Origin: Halolamina sp. CBA1230
GTDB taxonomy: Archaea > Halobacteriota > Halobacteria > Halobacteriales > Haloferacaceae
Direction of reading: 5' to 3'
DNA length: 64,000 nucleotides
Assembly: GCF_002025255.2 (NCBI RefSeq)
Contig: NZ_CP054587.1
Coordinates: forward strand, 1,178,001 to 1,242,000
Position numbers and translations under genes: made by a program. The notes under the pieces were generated by a model. That model ran no database searches, was not told the DNA's origin, and was given only the letters and a program-made list of their open reading frames with translations. This document shows, piece by piece, positions 28,172 to 36,370 of this stretch. Each line of letters starts with the position of its first letter. The first letter of the stretch is position 1.

Positions 28172-28423
28172 ATGGGAGACGACGGCGAGAGCGAGGAGGC
28201 CGAAACCGGCGAGGATCCACGCCGACGCCCGCCGGGCGCGCCCGGCGCTGACGACACCGTTCCGCGGGTGGATCTGGCGCTGCGGGAGCTGTCGGTGTCG
28301 GTGACGGGGCGCTCCGACGACGACCTCGAAACCGTCGAGGAGAGTGCCCGCGACCTGATGGGCTACCTCGTCGAGGAGGCCGGCCAACTGGAGGACGAAC
28401 ACGACGAGTACGGCCTGAGCTGA
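28172..28423 (+). CDS. Conserved haloarchaeal protein (83 aa)
   Basis: A small acidic protein, MGDDGESEEAETGEDPRRRP... to EYGLS. The first about 30 residues are disordered; the rest, VDLALRELSVSVTGRSDDDL and VEESARDLMGYLVEE, forms a strand and an amphipathic helix. No function is known to me. The ATG at 28172 is preceded by ACTTTTGTAG about 30 nt upstream, a weak TATA box. It overlaps nothing and converges on the 67-residue gene 4 bp away. Confidence 0.65.
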   Translation: MGDDGESEEAETGEDPRRRPPGAPGADDTVPRVDLALRELSVSVTGRSDDDLETVEESARDLMGYLVEEAGQLEDEHDEYGLS

Positions 28424-28427
28424 TCGC

Positions 28428-28631
28428 CTAGATCGACTGAACGATGTCGCCGATCCGGCGTGGCTCCCCCGAGATGGTCGGGCTCTCCTCGACGATCTTG
28501 AGCACCTCGTGGTCGGTCACGTCCGGGTAGGACTTCTCGGTCGCCTCCTCGATCAGTGCCTTCTCCAGCCGGAACTCCGTCCCCTCGTAGACGACGTCGA
28601 CACCCTCCTCGTCGAACGAAAGCGCAGTCAT
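28428..28631 (-). CDS. Conserved small haloarchaeal protein (67 aa)
   Basis: A 67-residue acidic protein, MTALSFDEEGVDVVYEGTEF..., with a strand-rich start and a helix (LEKALIEEATEKSYPDVTDH). Compact, no Cys, no transmembrane segment. It converges on the 83-residue gene with a 4-bp gap and diverges from the bactofilin-like gene. Family unknown to me. Confidence 0.65.
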   Translation of the reverse strand: MTALSFDEEGVDVVYEGTEFRLEKALIEEATEKSYPDVTDHEVLKIVEESPTISGEPRRIGDIVQSI

Positions 28632-28767
28632 GCGGCCGGCTACGGCTTCGGCGTGGTTAACCCCACGCTTCCGGCACGACCGTCGGCGTCACCGCCGTCG
28701 AGCGCGTCGGCTGCGTCGCCTGATCCCCGCGTAACTATCCGAAAACTTAACAATGTCTGACGGAGGC

Positions 28768-28776
28768 TTTTAAGTA
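28768..28776 (+). promoter_or_regulatory. TATA box of the bactofilin-like gene
   Basis: TTTTAAGTA centred about 27 nt before the ATG at 28799; a leaderless promoter. The box is embedded in an A/T-rich stretch (28738-28785) that stands out from the GC-rich surroundings. Confidence 0.65.
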
Positions 28777-28798
28777 TGGAAACCTTCCCCTCCCCTGT

Positions 28799-29686
28799 AT
28801 GTCGCTCCGGCAGGACCCGCTCGACGAGCTGACCATCCCCAGCGGCACCGTGGTCGAGGAGCACGACCTCGTCACCGACGGTGACGTGCTGGTCGGTGGG
28901 CAGTCGACCGTCGAGTTCGGGGTCCGCGGCCGGTCGGTCGCGGCCGGCGAACGGAGCAGTTTCGGCGGCCACATCGAGGCCGAGAACGACTGTCGGCTGG
29001 ACATGTGGTCCGACGTGGACGGCGACGTGCTCGTCGGCGAGGATGCCTACCTCGGCGAGCGTGCTCGGGTCGGCGGGCAGCTGATGGTCTCGGGCGACCT
29101 GGACATCGGTGACGACGTGGAGATCGAGGAGGGGTTCGAGGCCAACGGCTGGATCACGATCCGGAACCCGATGCCGACGCTGGTGTTCTACTTCATCGTG
29201 CTCTCCCAGCTCCTCCAGCTCGGCGAGGATGAGGCGGCCGACGACCTGGCGTACGCGCTGGCCGACGGCGGCGAGGCCGAGCAGGAGCCGCTGGTGATCC
29301 CCCGCGGCTCGTCGGTTTCGGACGACGCGTGGCGGGTCTCCACCCCCGCGACCGTGGGGAGCGACTGCCGGCTCCACGGGAACATCCGCGCGACGGAGGT
29401 GACGATCGACGAGCGCTCGGAGCTGTTCGGCAGCGTCCGCGCCCGCGGCGACGTCCACCTCCACTCCGGCAGCGTGATCCACGGCGACGTGAGCACCCGC
29501 GACGGCCGCGTGACCATCGACGCCGGCGCGAACGTCCGCGGCGACGTCTCCTGTGGCGATCTCCGGGTCCACGAACGCGCGAACGTCGAGGGGACGATGC
29601 GCGCCGACGGCGAGATCCAACTGGTGCAGTCCGACGACGGGCCGGAGTCCGGGGAGAACCCACAGGAGCAGACGCCGGATTTCTGA
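28799..29686 (+). CDS. Polymer-forming (bactofilin-like) protein with an internal hydrophobic helix
   Basis: A 295-residue protein built of right-handed beta-helix turns. Repeated short strands such as GDVLVGEDAYLGERARVGGQ and GSVIHGDVSTRDGRVTIDAG fit the bactofilin/polymer-forming cytoskeletal family. The beta-helix is split: after about 120 residues there is a hydrophobic segment, PTLVFYFIVLSQLLQL (about 125-140), then a loop and a second beta-helix (about 170-280). The helix could anchor the filament to the membrane. Archaeal bactofilin-like proteins are little studied, so the cellular role is open. Ends with a disordered acidic tail. Confidence 0.8.
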   Translation: MSLRQDPLDELTIPSGTVVEEHDLVTDGDVLVGGQSTVEFGVRGRSVAAGERSSFGGHIEAENDCRLDMWSDVDGDVLVGEDAYLGERARVGGQLMVSGDLDIGDDVEIEEGFEANGWITIRNPMPTLVFYFIVLSQLLQLGEDEAADDLAYALADGGEAEQEPLVIPRGSSVSDDAWRVSTPATVGSDCRLHGNIRATEVTIDERSELFGSVRARGDVHLHSGSVIHGDVSTRDGRVTIDAGANVRGDVSCGDLRVHERANVEGTMRADGEIQLVQSDDGPESGENPQEQTPDF

Positions 29687-30080
29687 GGTTTCGACGACCT
29701 TCTCGACGATAGAACGCTGTCGGCGCGAAGCGGCCGCGACCTCGTGTCGCGGCTCAGCGCGAGGGACGACTGAGGCGAGCGTAGCGACGCCGAAGGAGTC
29801 GGCTGGGGAGGTGTGTGGGCTGTGCGGTCGGGGAGGGACTGAAAGGGGCTGTCGTCTGGACGAACCCCGACGAAGCAAGGATCGCAACGGAGTGAGGACC
29901 GCAGCGAGTCGCGGGAGTCCAGACGACAGGGGCTTTCACGGTGTTGCTGACCCAAGTTGCTCATCGAGCACAGCCGAACCAAGCCCGAACAGAGGAAGAA
30001 CCTACTCCCCTCCCACCCCAGAATCCCCAGTATCGACCGAAAGGCAGTTCCTCCCGTCCGCTGAACCACACGATCACCAA
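29687..30080 (+). other. 394-bp intergenic region without a gene
   Basis: Between the bactofilin-like gene and the second ychF. It carries scattered short palindromes (for example around GCGAAGCGGCCGC) and one large inverted repeat listed separately. No TATA box with good spacing is seen before ychF. Peptides predicted across it are Arg/Ser-rich and do not look real. Confidence 0.6.
29840..29938 (+). repeat. Large palindromic element with two AGGGGCT tracts
   Basis: Arms 29840-29861 and 29917-29938 pair as TGTCGTCTGGAC/GTCCAGACGACA and TGAAAG/CTTTCA, separated on both arms by GGGG, so the stem has a symmetric internal loop with G-runs on both strands. The 55-bp loop is purine-rich. Similar AAAGGGGC...GGGGCTTTC palindromes are common in haloarchaeal intergenic DNA as I recall, but no function is known to me. 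Confidence 0.75.
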
Positions 30081-31262
30081 ATGCTCTCGGTCGCGCTCGC
30101 CGGCAAACCCAACGCCGGCAAATCCACGTTCTTCAAAGCCGCCACGATGGCCGACGTCGACGTCGGGAACTACCCGTTCACCACCATCGACCCCAACCGC
30201 GGCGTCAGCCACGTCCGCACCGAGTGCCCCTGCCTCGACCGCGAACAGCGCTGTGACAGCGACAACTGCCGCGACGGGAAGCGCTACGTCCCGGTCGAAC
30301 TGCTCGACGTGGCCGGCCTCGTTCCGGGCGCCCACGAGGGGCGCGGCCTCGGCAACCAGTTCCTCGACGCGCTGACCGACGCCGACGTGATCCTCAACGT
30401 CGTCGACGCCGCGGGCGCGACCGACGAGGAGGGCGAACCCGTCGAGGTCGGGACGTACGACCCCACCGAGGAGGCCACGTTCATCGAGGAGGAGATGGAC
30501 CGCTGGCTGGCGGGGATCGTCGACCGCAACTGGGAGTCAGTCGAGCGCAAGTCCCGCTCGCCCGACTTCGACATCGACGAGGCGCTCCACGACCTGCTGA
30601 CGGGCTTCGGCGCCGACGAGTACGACGTGACCGCCACGCTCCGCGGGATGGCGTACCCCGACAACCCCCGGGAGTGGACCGACGAGCACCGCGATACCCT
30701 CGCCCGGGACCTGCGCGCTCGAACGAAGCCGATCGTTCTCGTCGCCAACAAGGTCGACATCGCGCCCGAGGAGAACATCGAGGCGCTGCGGGAGATCGAC
30801 AAGCCCGTGGTGCCCTGCACCGCCGACGGTGAACTCGCGCTCAGAAACGGCGCCGACGCGGGGATCCTCGAGTACGACCCCGGCGACGAGGACTTCTCGA
30901 TCGTCGGCGACGTGAGCGAGAAACAGGAGCAGGGCCTCGAGAAGATCCGGGAGACGATGACCGATCACGGCGGCACCGGCGTCCAGCAGTCGCTGAACGA
31001 AGCCGTCTACGGCCTTCTCGACCGGATCACCGCCTACCCCGTCCAGAACGAGTCGAAGTGGACCGACGGCACCGGGACCGTGCTCCCCGACGCGTTCCTG
31101 CTCCCCGACGGATCGACGCCGAAGGATCTCGCCTACGCCGTTCACTCCGACATCGGCGACGGCTACGTCCACGCGGTCGACGCCCGCGCTGACCGGCGGA
31201 TCGGCGAGGATCACGAACTCGAGGAGGGTGACGTGATCAAGATCGTCTCGACCGCCTCCTGA
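30081..31262 (+). CDS. YchF/OLA1-family GTP/ATP-binding protein (copy 2)
   Basis: A 393-residue paralogue of the gene at 2184-3374. P-loop GKPNAGKST, YPFTTIDPN, DVAGLVPGAHEG, VANKVD and a C-terminal TGS domain (LAYAVHSDIGDG) are all present. It differs by a Cys cluster after the switch I region (ECPCLDREQRCDSDNC), which could bind metal or sense redox. Both copies are full length, so both are probably functional. The ATG at 30081 begins directly at the first beta strand; the open frame to 29553 passes through intergenic repeats and is not coding. Confidence 0.93.
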   Translation: MLSVALAGKPNAGKSTFFKAATMADVDVGNYPFTTIDPNRGVSHVRTECPCLDREQRCDSDNCRDGKRYVPVELLDVAGLVPGAHEGRGLGNQFLDALTDADVILNVVDAAGATDEEGEPVEVGTYDPTEEATFIEEEMDRWLAGIVDRNWESVERKSRSPDFDIDEALHDLLTGFGADEYDVTATLRGMAYPDNPREWTDEHRDTLARDLRARTKPIVLVANKVDIAPEENIEALREIDKPVVPCTADGELALRNGADAGILEYDPGDEDFSIVGDVSEKQEQGLEKIRETMTDHGGTGVQQSLNEAVYGLLDRITAYPVQNESKWTDGTGTVLPDAFLLPDGSTPKDLAYAVHSDIGDGYVHAVDARADRRIGEDHELEEGDVIKIVSTAS

Positions 31263-31308
31263 GCGCGACCCAAAAACGCTATTCCGTCGTTCTCCCACCG
31301 ACCACACA

Positions 31309-31818
31309 GTGGTTGGCGAGTTCCGCACCAAGGACGGCCGCTGCATCGTCGCGGAGGACCGCCTCCGCCTCCAGATCGGCGAGCGGGGGCCGCTGGGGAC
31401 GCTCCGCGAGGCGCTGACCGACGGGTCGATCCCCCCGGTTCGCCGTGCGGGCGTCGCGCTGTTCGTCCTCGCCGTCGTCGTCGGCGCCGCGCTGGCGGTC
31501 CGAACGCTGCCGCCGTGGCTCGCCGGCGCCGGCGCGGGGCTGCTGCTCGCGTGGCTGGCGTGGTCGCGACTCCGCGGCGAGCAGGCGGAGAAGGAAGTGG
31601 TGATCCAGTACGACGCCGTCGAGAGCGTCGAACCGCAGTACGGCCTCCCCCTGCTCACCCGGCCCCGGTTCGTGATCCGCTACCGCTCGGAGGGCGGAGT
31701 GAAACAGCGCTACGTGCTCTGCCCCTCGCGGCTGTACGGGTTCGGCGCCTACGAACACGGGAAGGAGCTGTTCGGGGAGCGAGGGCTCTTACGGGACGAG
31801 GTACCAAACGAGGAGTAG
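31309..31818 (+). CDS. Haloarchaeal membrane protein of unknown function (169 aa)
   Basis: A 169-residue protein with a soluble start (MVGEFRTKDGRCIVAEDRLR), two hydrophobic helices (about 47-62 and 66-85: GVALFVLAVVVGAALAV and LAGAGAGLLLAWLAW) and a C-terminal soluble domain (EVVIQYDAVESVEPQYGLPL) rich in aromatic residues. The topology suggests a membrane-anchored PH-like domain, as in small bacterial membrane proteins. It overlaps nothing and is followed after 3 bp by the rhomboid gene, so they are likely co-transcribed. Confidence 0.7.
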   Translation: MVGEFRTKDGRCIVAEDRLRLQIGERGPLGTLREALTDGSIPPVRRAGVALFVLAVVVGAALAVRTLPPWLAGAGAGLLLAWLAWSRLRGEQAEKEVVIQYDAVESVEPQYGLPLLTRPRFVIRYRSEGGVKQRYVLCPSRLYGFGAYEHGKELFGERGLLRDEVPNEE

Positions 31819-31821
31819 CTG

Positions 31822-32475
31822 ATGGACCGCGATCGCGACCCGGAGCAGGCGGCCCGACAGGTCGCCGCGGATCTGCGGTCGTGGTTCAGCGGCGTCCCCG
31901 TGACCGTCGGCGCCGTCGCGCTGCTTGTCTGCTGGCACGCGCTCGCACCGTGGCTCGCCGCCGGCCTCGGCGCCGAACGCTTCGGCACGTGGTTCGTCGC
32001 CCGCGCGTCGCCGTCGCCGGGGTGGCTGCTCGCGACGCTCAGCCACGCCGGTCCGGGCCACCTCGCCGCGAACCTCCTCCTGCTGGTGATCTGGGGGACG
32101 ATCGCCGAACACGTACTGGGCGCGAAGCGCTACGCCGCGTTCCTCGTGACGACCGGCGTCGCCGGGATCCTGGCACAGGTCGCCCAGTACGTCGCGCAGG
32201 GCGTCACCGGCGGGATCGTCGGCGCCAGCGGCGCGGCACAGGCGACGACGGCGTTCGCGGCCGTCGCGCTGGCTGCCGGTCGGGGGCCGTTCGACACGCC
32301 GGAGACACGCCGGGGTGTGTTCGCCGGCGCCGTCTCGGTCGTCGTGCTCCAGCTCCTGAACGACTTCACCGGCCTCCTGACGGTGGTTCCGGAGACCTCC
32401 GGCGTCGCCCACCTGACGGGGATCGTGCTCGGCGCGCTCTACGCGGTCGTCGACACACGGCGGCGCATCCGTTGA
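31822..32475 (+). CDS. Rhomboid family intramembrane serine protease
   Basis: A 217-residue membrane protein with about six helices. The rhomboid motifs are visible: HAGPGHLAANLLLL (His and Asn in TM2), IVGASGAAQ carrying the catalytic Ser in GxSG (TM4), and VAHLTGIVLGAL with the catalytic His (TM6). These proteases cut transmembrane proteins in the lipid bilayer. The N-terminus has an acidic cytoplasmic extension of about 25 residues. Preceded by a membrane protein 3 bp upstream. Confidence 0.92.
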   Translation: MDRDRDPEQAARQVAADLRSWFSGVPVTVGAVALLVCWHALAPWLAAGLGAERFGTWFVARASPSPGWLLATLSHAGPGHLAANLLLLVIWGTIAEHVLGAKRYAAFLVTTGVAGILAQVAQYVAQGVTGGIVGASGAAQATTAFAAVALAAGRGPFDTPETRRGVFAGAVSVVVLQLLNDFTGLLTVVPETSGVAHLTGIVLGALYAVVDTRRRIR

Positions 32476-32560
32476 TCACCGGGGGGGAAGGGCCACCATC
32501 ACGGTGCTGCTGGCGTTCCGGTCGCAAGCGGTCCGATCTCCCCGAAAGCGGAGCTCCGAC

Positions 32561-33505
32561 TCATCGAAGGCGCGCGACCTGCTTGCCGTCCCGTTCCTCG
32601 ACCGCGACGAGTCCGTCCTCGGCGAGATCGTCGAGCAGCCCCTCCAGCCACTCCCGTCCGTGCTCGCCGTCGGGCGTGTAGTCCACGCGGATGCGGTGGC
32701 CGAGGTCGTCGACGGGGACCGCGTCGTGTTCCCCGAGATGGCGAACGATCCGTCCCCGGAACTGTCTACGGGAGCCCTCGAAGCTCGGCTGCTCGGGCAC
32801 GTCCGGCGCGGTGAAGTCGCCGGTCTCGTAGGCGTGACACCACTTCCGCCACGGGCAGCCGGCCTCGTCGCAGGAGGGTGATTTCGTACAGGCGACGCCG
32901 CCGAGTTCCATGATCGCGTTGTTCCAGACCCGCGACTCCCCCTCGGGCATCAGTTCGCTCGCAGCCTGCTCGAACGCGTCGTCGTCGTCCGGCACGTCGA
33001 AGGCGCGGTAAGTGACTCGTTCGACGTTCGTGTCCACGACGGCGTTGCCGTTGTTGAACGCGAAGGAGGCGACCGCGTTGGCGGTGTACGGGCCGACGCC
33101 CATCAGCTCCTCGAGCTCGCCGGGCTCTTCAGGGTACTCACCGCCGTACTCGTCGACGACCTGGTTCGCGGCCTCGTGGAGGTACTTCGCGCGGTTGTTG
33201 TACCCCAGCGAGTGGTCGGTCCAGAACGCCACCACCTCGCTGCGGTCGGCGGCGGCGAGCGCCTCGACGGTCGGCCAGCGGTCGCGGAAATCACTCCATG
33301 CAGAGACGACGCGGTCCAACTGGGTCTGCTGGCTCATCACCTCGCTGACGTGGATCTCGTAGGCGTCGTCGGTCTGACGCCACGGGAACGGCCGGTGGTC
33401 GTCCTCGTACCACTCGATCAGCGCCTCGCGGACGGCGTCGAGGTCGAGATCCGCGGGCAGCGGGGCGTCGCCGGCCGGGGTCGTGCCGGCGTCGGCGTCG
33501 GTCAT
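32561..33505 (-). CDS. mutY: A/G-specific adenine DNA glycosylase MutY
   Basis: A 314-residue base-excision repair glycosylase. Visible: the helix-hairpin-helix LMGVGPYTANAVASFAF, the catalytic Asp in AVVDTNVERVTYRAF, and the catalytic Glu region SEVMSQQTQLDRVV. The [4Fe-4S] ligands are CxxxxxxCxxCxxxxxC across the segment CTKSPSCDEAGCPWRKWC. It removes adenine opposite 8-oxoguanine. The NUDIX-like C-terminal domain of bacterial MutY is absent; instead there is a short winged-helix-like tail ending KQVARLR. The last codons contain the 13-bp string shared with the structured repeat family. Confidence 0.95.
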   Translation of the reverse strand: MTDADAGTTPAGDAPLPADLDLDAVREALIEWYEDDHRPFPWRQTDDAYEIHVSEVMSQQTQLDRVVSAWSDFRDRWPTVEALAAADRSEVVAFWTDHSLGYNNRAKYLHEAANQVVDEYGGEYPEEPGELEELMGVGPYTANAVASFAFNNGNAVVDTNVERVTYRAFDVPDDDDAFEQAASELMPEGESRVWNNAIMELGGVACTKSPSCDEAGCPWRKWCHAYETGDFTAPDVPEQPSFEGSRRQFRGRIVRHLGEHDAVPVDDLGHRIRVDYTPDGEHGREWLEGLLDDLAEDGLVAVEERDGKQVARLR

Positions 33506-33609
33506 GACCGTGGCTGGGGACCGTGGTCGCTTATGCGGCGCGGTCCCGGCGCGGGCGAACAGGCTCTCCCCACCGGGGCTCCCGGAGCGGGATATTTCCG
33601 ATATTTAAT

Positions 33610-33622
33610 CCTTCCGGGAAGG
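33610..33622 (+). promoter_or_regulatory. Palindromic operator candidate upstream of the MMPL gene
   Basis: CCTTCCGGGAAGG, a 6-bp inverted repeat around one base, located between an ATATTTAATC tract (33601-33610) and the TATA box at 33648. The position would let a regulator block the promoter. Inference only. Confidence 0.4.
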
Positions 33623-33647
33623 TTCCGGCTCGACAATCCGGAATCCG

Positions 33648-33654
33648 TTTATAA
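33648..33654 (+). promoter_or_regulatory. TATA box of the MMPL transporter gene
   Basis: TTTATAA centred about 39 nt before the ATG at 33690, so a leader of about 10-14 nt is expected. Confidence 0.65.
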
Positions 33655-33689
33655 GCAGGAGTCGATCAAAGCGTCTCCCACACCGAACG

Positions 33690-36203
33690 ATGTCACGAGA
33701 CAGGTTATCGGACGTAGTCCGGTTGGTCACAGAACACACCCGCATCACGCTGCTTGTGATGGTCCTCCTGTCGGGGTTGGTCGTGGCCGGGATCCCCCAA
33801 CTCGAGACGGGGAGTCAGGCCGGTGCCGACGCCGACGCGTTCGACGACGTGGAGCGCGTCCAGAAAGCACAGTACGTCCAGAGCCAGTTCGGCGGGTCCG
33901 ACGACGGCCCGGACCGCACCTTCGAGACGGTGTACGTCCGGGACGAGGACGGTACCGTCCTCTCGAAGGAGTCCCTGCTCGCCGGCCTGCGGTACCAGCG
34001 GACGATCCGTGAGAACGCGACGGTCGACGCCGCCCTCCACGAGGACGGCGTCACAGGTCTCTCGAACCTCGTCGCCAAGCGCGCGGCGGGCAGCCAGAAC
34101 GCCTCGCTCGGGGAGCAGATCCGGGCGCTCGAGGGCGCGACGCCCGCCGAGGTCGAACGGCTGGTCGAGCGCACGCTGGCGAACGATCCGCGGGCGCTCC
34201 GGTACCTGCCGACCGACCACGAGCGGAACGAGACGGCCGCGACCGACCGTCGGATGCTCGTCGCGTTCGACGCCGACGCCGCCAACGGCACCGTCGACAA
34301 CGCGACCGCGGCGCTGTATCACACCGCGAGCGACCGGTCCGCGGCCGGCTTGTTCGTCGTGAACGCCGCCGCCTGGAGCGAGGCCAGCAGCCAGTTCTTC
34401 ACGGAGATGGTCGAACTCGTAGTGCCGGCCGCGCTGGCGTTCATCCTCGTCGTGCTCGGGTTCGCCTACCGCGATCTGGTCGACGTGATCGTCGGCATGG
34501 TCGGCGTCGTCCTCTCGGTGCTGTGGATGTTCGGCCTGCTGGGCTGGCTGGGCGTCGCTGCGGGCACCACCAGCATCATCCCGGTGGTGTTGGTCGCCGG
34601 GCTGAGCATCGACTACGGGTTCCACGTGTTCAACCGCTACCGCGAACAGCGCGGCGACGAGGAGGGGATCCGCGCGCCGATGCGCCGCGGCGTCACGCTC
34701 GTCGCGACGGCGCTCGTCCTCGTCACGGTCACCGCGGCGATCGGCTTCCTCGCGAACCTCGCGAACCCGCTGCCGATGATCCGCAACCTCGGCGTGTCGA
34801 TCACGCTTGGCGTCGTCTCGTCGCTGCTGATCTTCGTCACGGTCGTCCCCGCGCTGAAGGTCGGCATCGACGGTCTGCTCGAACGGTTCGGGTTCGATCG
34901 TCACAAACAGCCCCTCGGCCACGGGCGCTACCTCCGGCCGGTGCTCTCGAAGGCAGTAACCCTCGCCCGGCGCGGCGCACCGGTCGTGCTCGTCCTCGCG
35001 CTCGTCGTCGGCACCGCCGGCGGCGTCGCGTGGATGGACCTCAACGAGGAGAGCTACCAGCAGAACGACGGCCAAGTCGCGGAGTGGAAACAGGAGCTCC
35101 CGGATCCGATCGGCTGGGACACCCATCCCGTCCCCGAGCGGAGCCAGCACGTCGAGGAAGTGTACCAGCCCGCGAGCACCGATGCCGCGGCACAGGAACC
35201 GATACTGATCGAAGGAGCCGTCACGGCCGACGACACGCTCGAAGAGCTCCGGGACGGCGTCGACTACATCGAGGAACAGGAGCTGCTGATCGATCGGGCC
35301 GACGACCGCCCCGTCACCTCACCCGTGACCGCGATGCACGCCGTCGCCGCGGACAACGAGTCGTTCGCGGCCGTCCTCGAGGACGCCGATACGGACGGTA
35401 ACGGCGTCCCCGACCGGAACCTCGAAGGCGTGTACGACGCGTTCTACGCGGCCGACAGCGACGTTGCGAGCCGCGTGATCGAGCGCGACGACGACGAGTA
35501 CGAGTCGGTCCTCGTGACGCTGTCGCTCGACGCCGACTACGCCGAGGCAAACAGCGTCGTCACGACGCTGGCCGACGGTGCCGACCGCATGGGAGGCGAC
35601 GGCCGGACCGCGACCGTCGCCGGCAACTTCGCCGTCAGCGAGGCGCTGCTCGGCCAGGTCGTCGAGGGAATCCTCACGACGATGCTGCTCGCGCTGGTGG
35701 CCATCGCGCTGACCCTCGCCGCCGTGTTCAGATACATGCACGGCAGCGCCACGCTGGGGCTGGTCGTCTCGATCCCCATCGCGCTGGTACTCGGGCTGGT
35801 GATCGGCGGGATGTACCTCATGTCGATCCCGCTGACGCTGCTGACCGCGCTGCTGATGAGCCTCGTCATCGGCCTCGGGGTGGACTACAACATCCACGTC
35901 GGCGACCGCTTCGCCGACGAACGCCGCGCCGGCGCGAGCACGTTCGAGGCGCTCGACGCCGCCGTCACCGGCACCGGCGGCGCGCTCCTGGGCAGCACGC
36001 TCACCTCCGCGGGCGCGTTCGCCACCATCACGCTCGTGCCCCACCCCCAGCTCCAGAGCTTCGGCGCCATCGTCGTGATCGCGATGACGACGGCGTTCGC
36101 GGTGAGCGTGCTGGTGCTGCCGAGCTTGCTGGTGCTCTGGGACCGCTACGTCCCCGCGAGCGTCGCGACCGAAGCTATCCCGACCCGGGTGCCACAGGAC
36201 TGA
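33690..36203 (+). CDS. MMPL/RND superfamily permease (HAE3-type)
   Basis: An 837-residue membrane transporter with the internally duplicated RND architecture: TM1 at the N-terminus (TLLVMVLLSGLVVAGIP), a large extracellular loop (about 40-230), a bundle of about five helices containing LVAGLSIDYGFHVFNRYREQ, then a second half with GLGVDYNIHVGDRFADERRA. The sterol-sensing-type GLSIDYG and GLGVDYN motifs define this branch. Archaeal members are proposed to export lipids or hydrophobic compounds; the substrate is unknown. A 36-bp tandem repeat follows 9 bp after the stop. Confidence 0.9.
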   Translation: MSRDRLSDVVRLVTEHTRITLLVMVLLSGLVVAGIPQLETGSQAGADADAFDDVERVQKAQYVQSQFGGSDDGPDRTFETVYVRDEDGTVLSKESLLAGLRYQRTIRENATVDAALHEDGVTGLSNLVAKRAAGSQNASLGEQIRALEGATPAEVERLVERTLANDPRALRYLPTDHERNETAATDRRMLVAFDADAANGTVDNATAALYHTASDRSAAGLFVVNAAAWSEASSQFFTEMVELVVPAALAFILVVLGFAYRDLVDVIVGMVGVVLSVLWMFGLLGWLGVAAGTTSIIPVVLVAGLSIDYGFHVFNRYREQRGDEEGIRAPMRRGVTLVATALVLVTVTAAIGFLANLANPLPMIRNLGVSITLGVVSSLLIFVTVVPALKVGIDGLLERFGFDRHKQPLGHGRYLRPVLSKAVTLARRGAPVVLVLALVVGTAGGVAWMDLNEESYQQNDGQVAEWKQELPDPIGWDTHPVPERSQHVEEVYQPASTDAAAQEPILIEGAVTADDTLEELRDGVDYIEEQELLIDRADDRPVTSPVTAMHAVAADNESFAAVLEDADTDGNGVPDRNLEGVYDAFYAADSDVASRVIERDDDEYESVLVTLSLDADYAEANSVVTTLADGADRMGGDGRTATVAGNFAVSEALLGQVVEGILTTMLLALVAIALTLAAVFRYMHGSATLGLVVSIPIALVLGLVIGGMYLMSIPLTLLTALLMSLVIGLGVDYNIHVGDRFADERRAGASTFEALDAAVTGTGGALLGSTLTSAGAFATITLVPHPQLQSFGAIVVIAMTTAFAVSVLVLPSLLVLWDRYVPASVATEAIPTRVPQD

Positions 36204-36212
36204 GAGCTGCGA

Positions 36213-36338
36213 GCCGGCGTGCGAGCCATCCCACGCCGCCCGACTATCGCCGGCCTACGAGCCATCCCACGCCGCCCGACCATCGCCGGCGTGCGAACCA
36301 TCCCACGCCGGCTGACCGGTGCCGGCGTGCGAGCCACA
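36213..36338 (+). repeat. 36-bp tandem repeat array, about 3.5 copies
   Basis: Units start at 36213, 36249, 36285 and 36321 (last one partial). The unit begins GCCGGCGTGCGAGCC and carries the inverted pair CGGCGTG/CACGCCG, so each can form a 7-bp hairpin. Copies differ by a few bases (for example GGCCTACG in unit 2). It lies between the MMPL gene stop and the next gene. No spacers separate the units, so this is not a CRISPR array. Confidence 0.9.
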
Positions 36339-36370
36339 AACCGTATTCCCCTCCCGCCGAACCGTCGACC

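Noticed and set aside
36213..36338. CRISPR-like array of 36-bp repeats
   Set aside because: The units are contiguous, without variable spacers, and no cas gene is present in the window.
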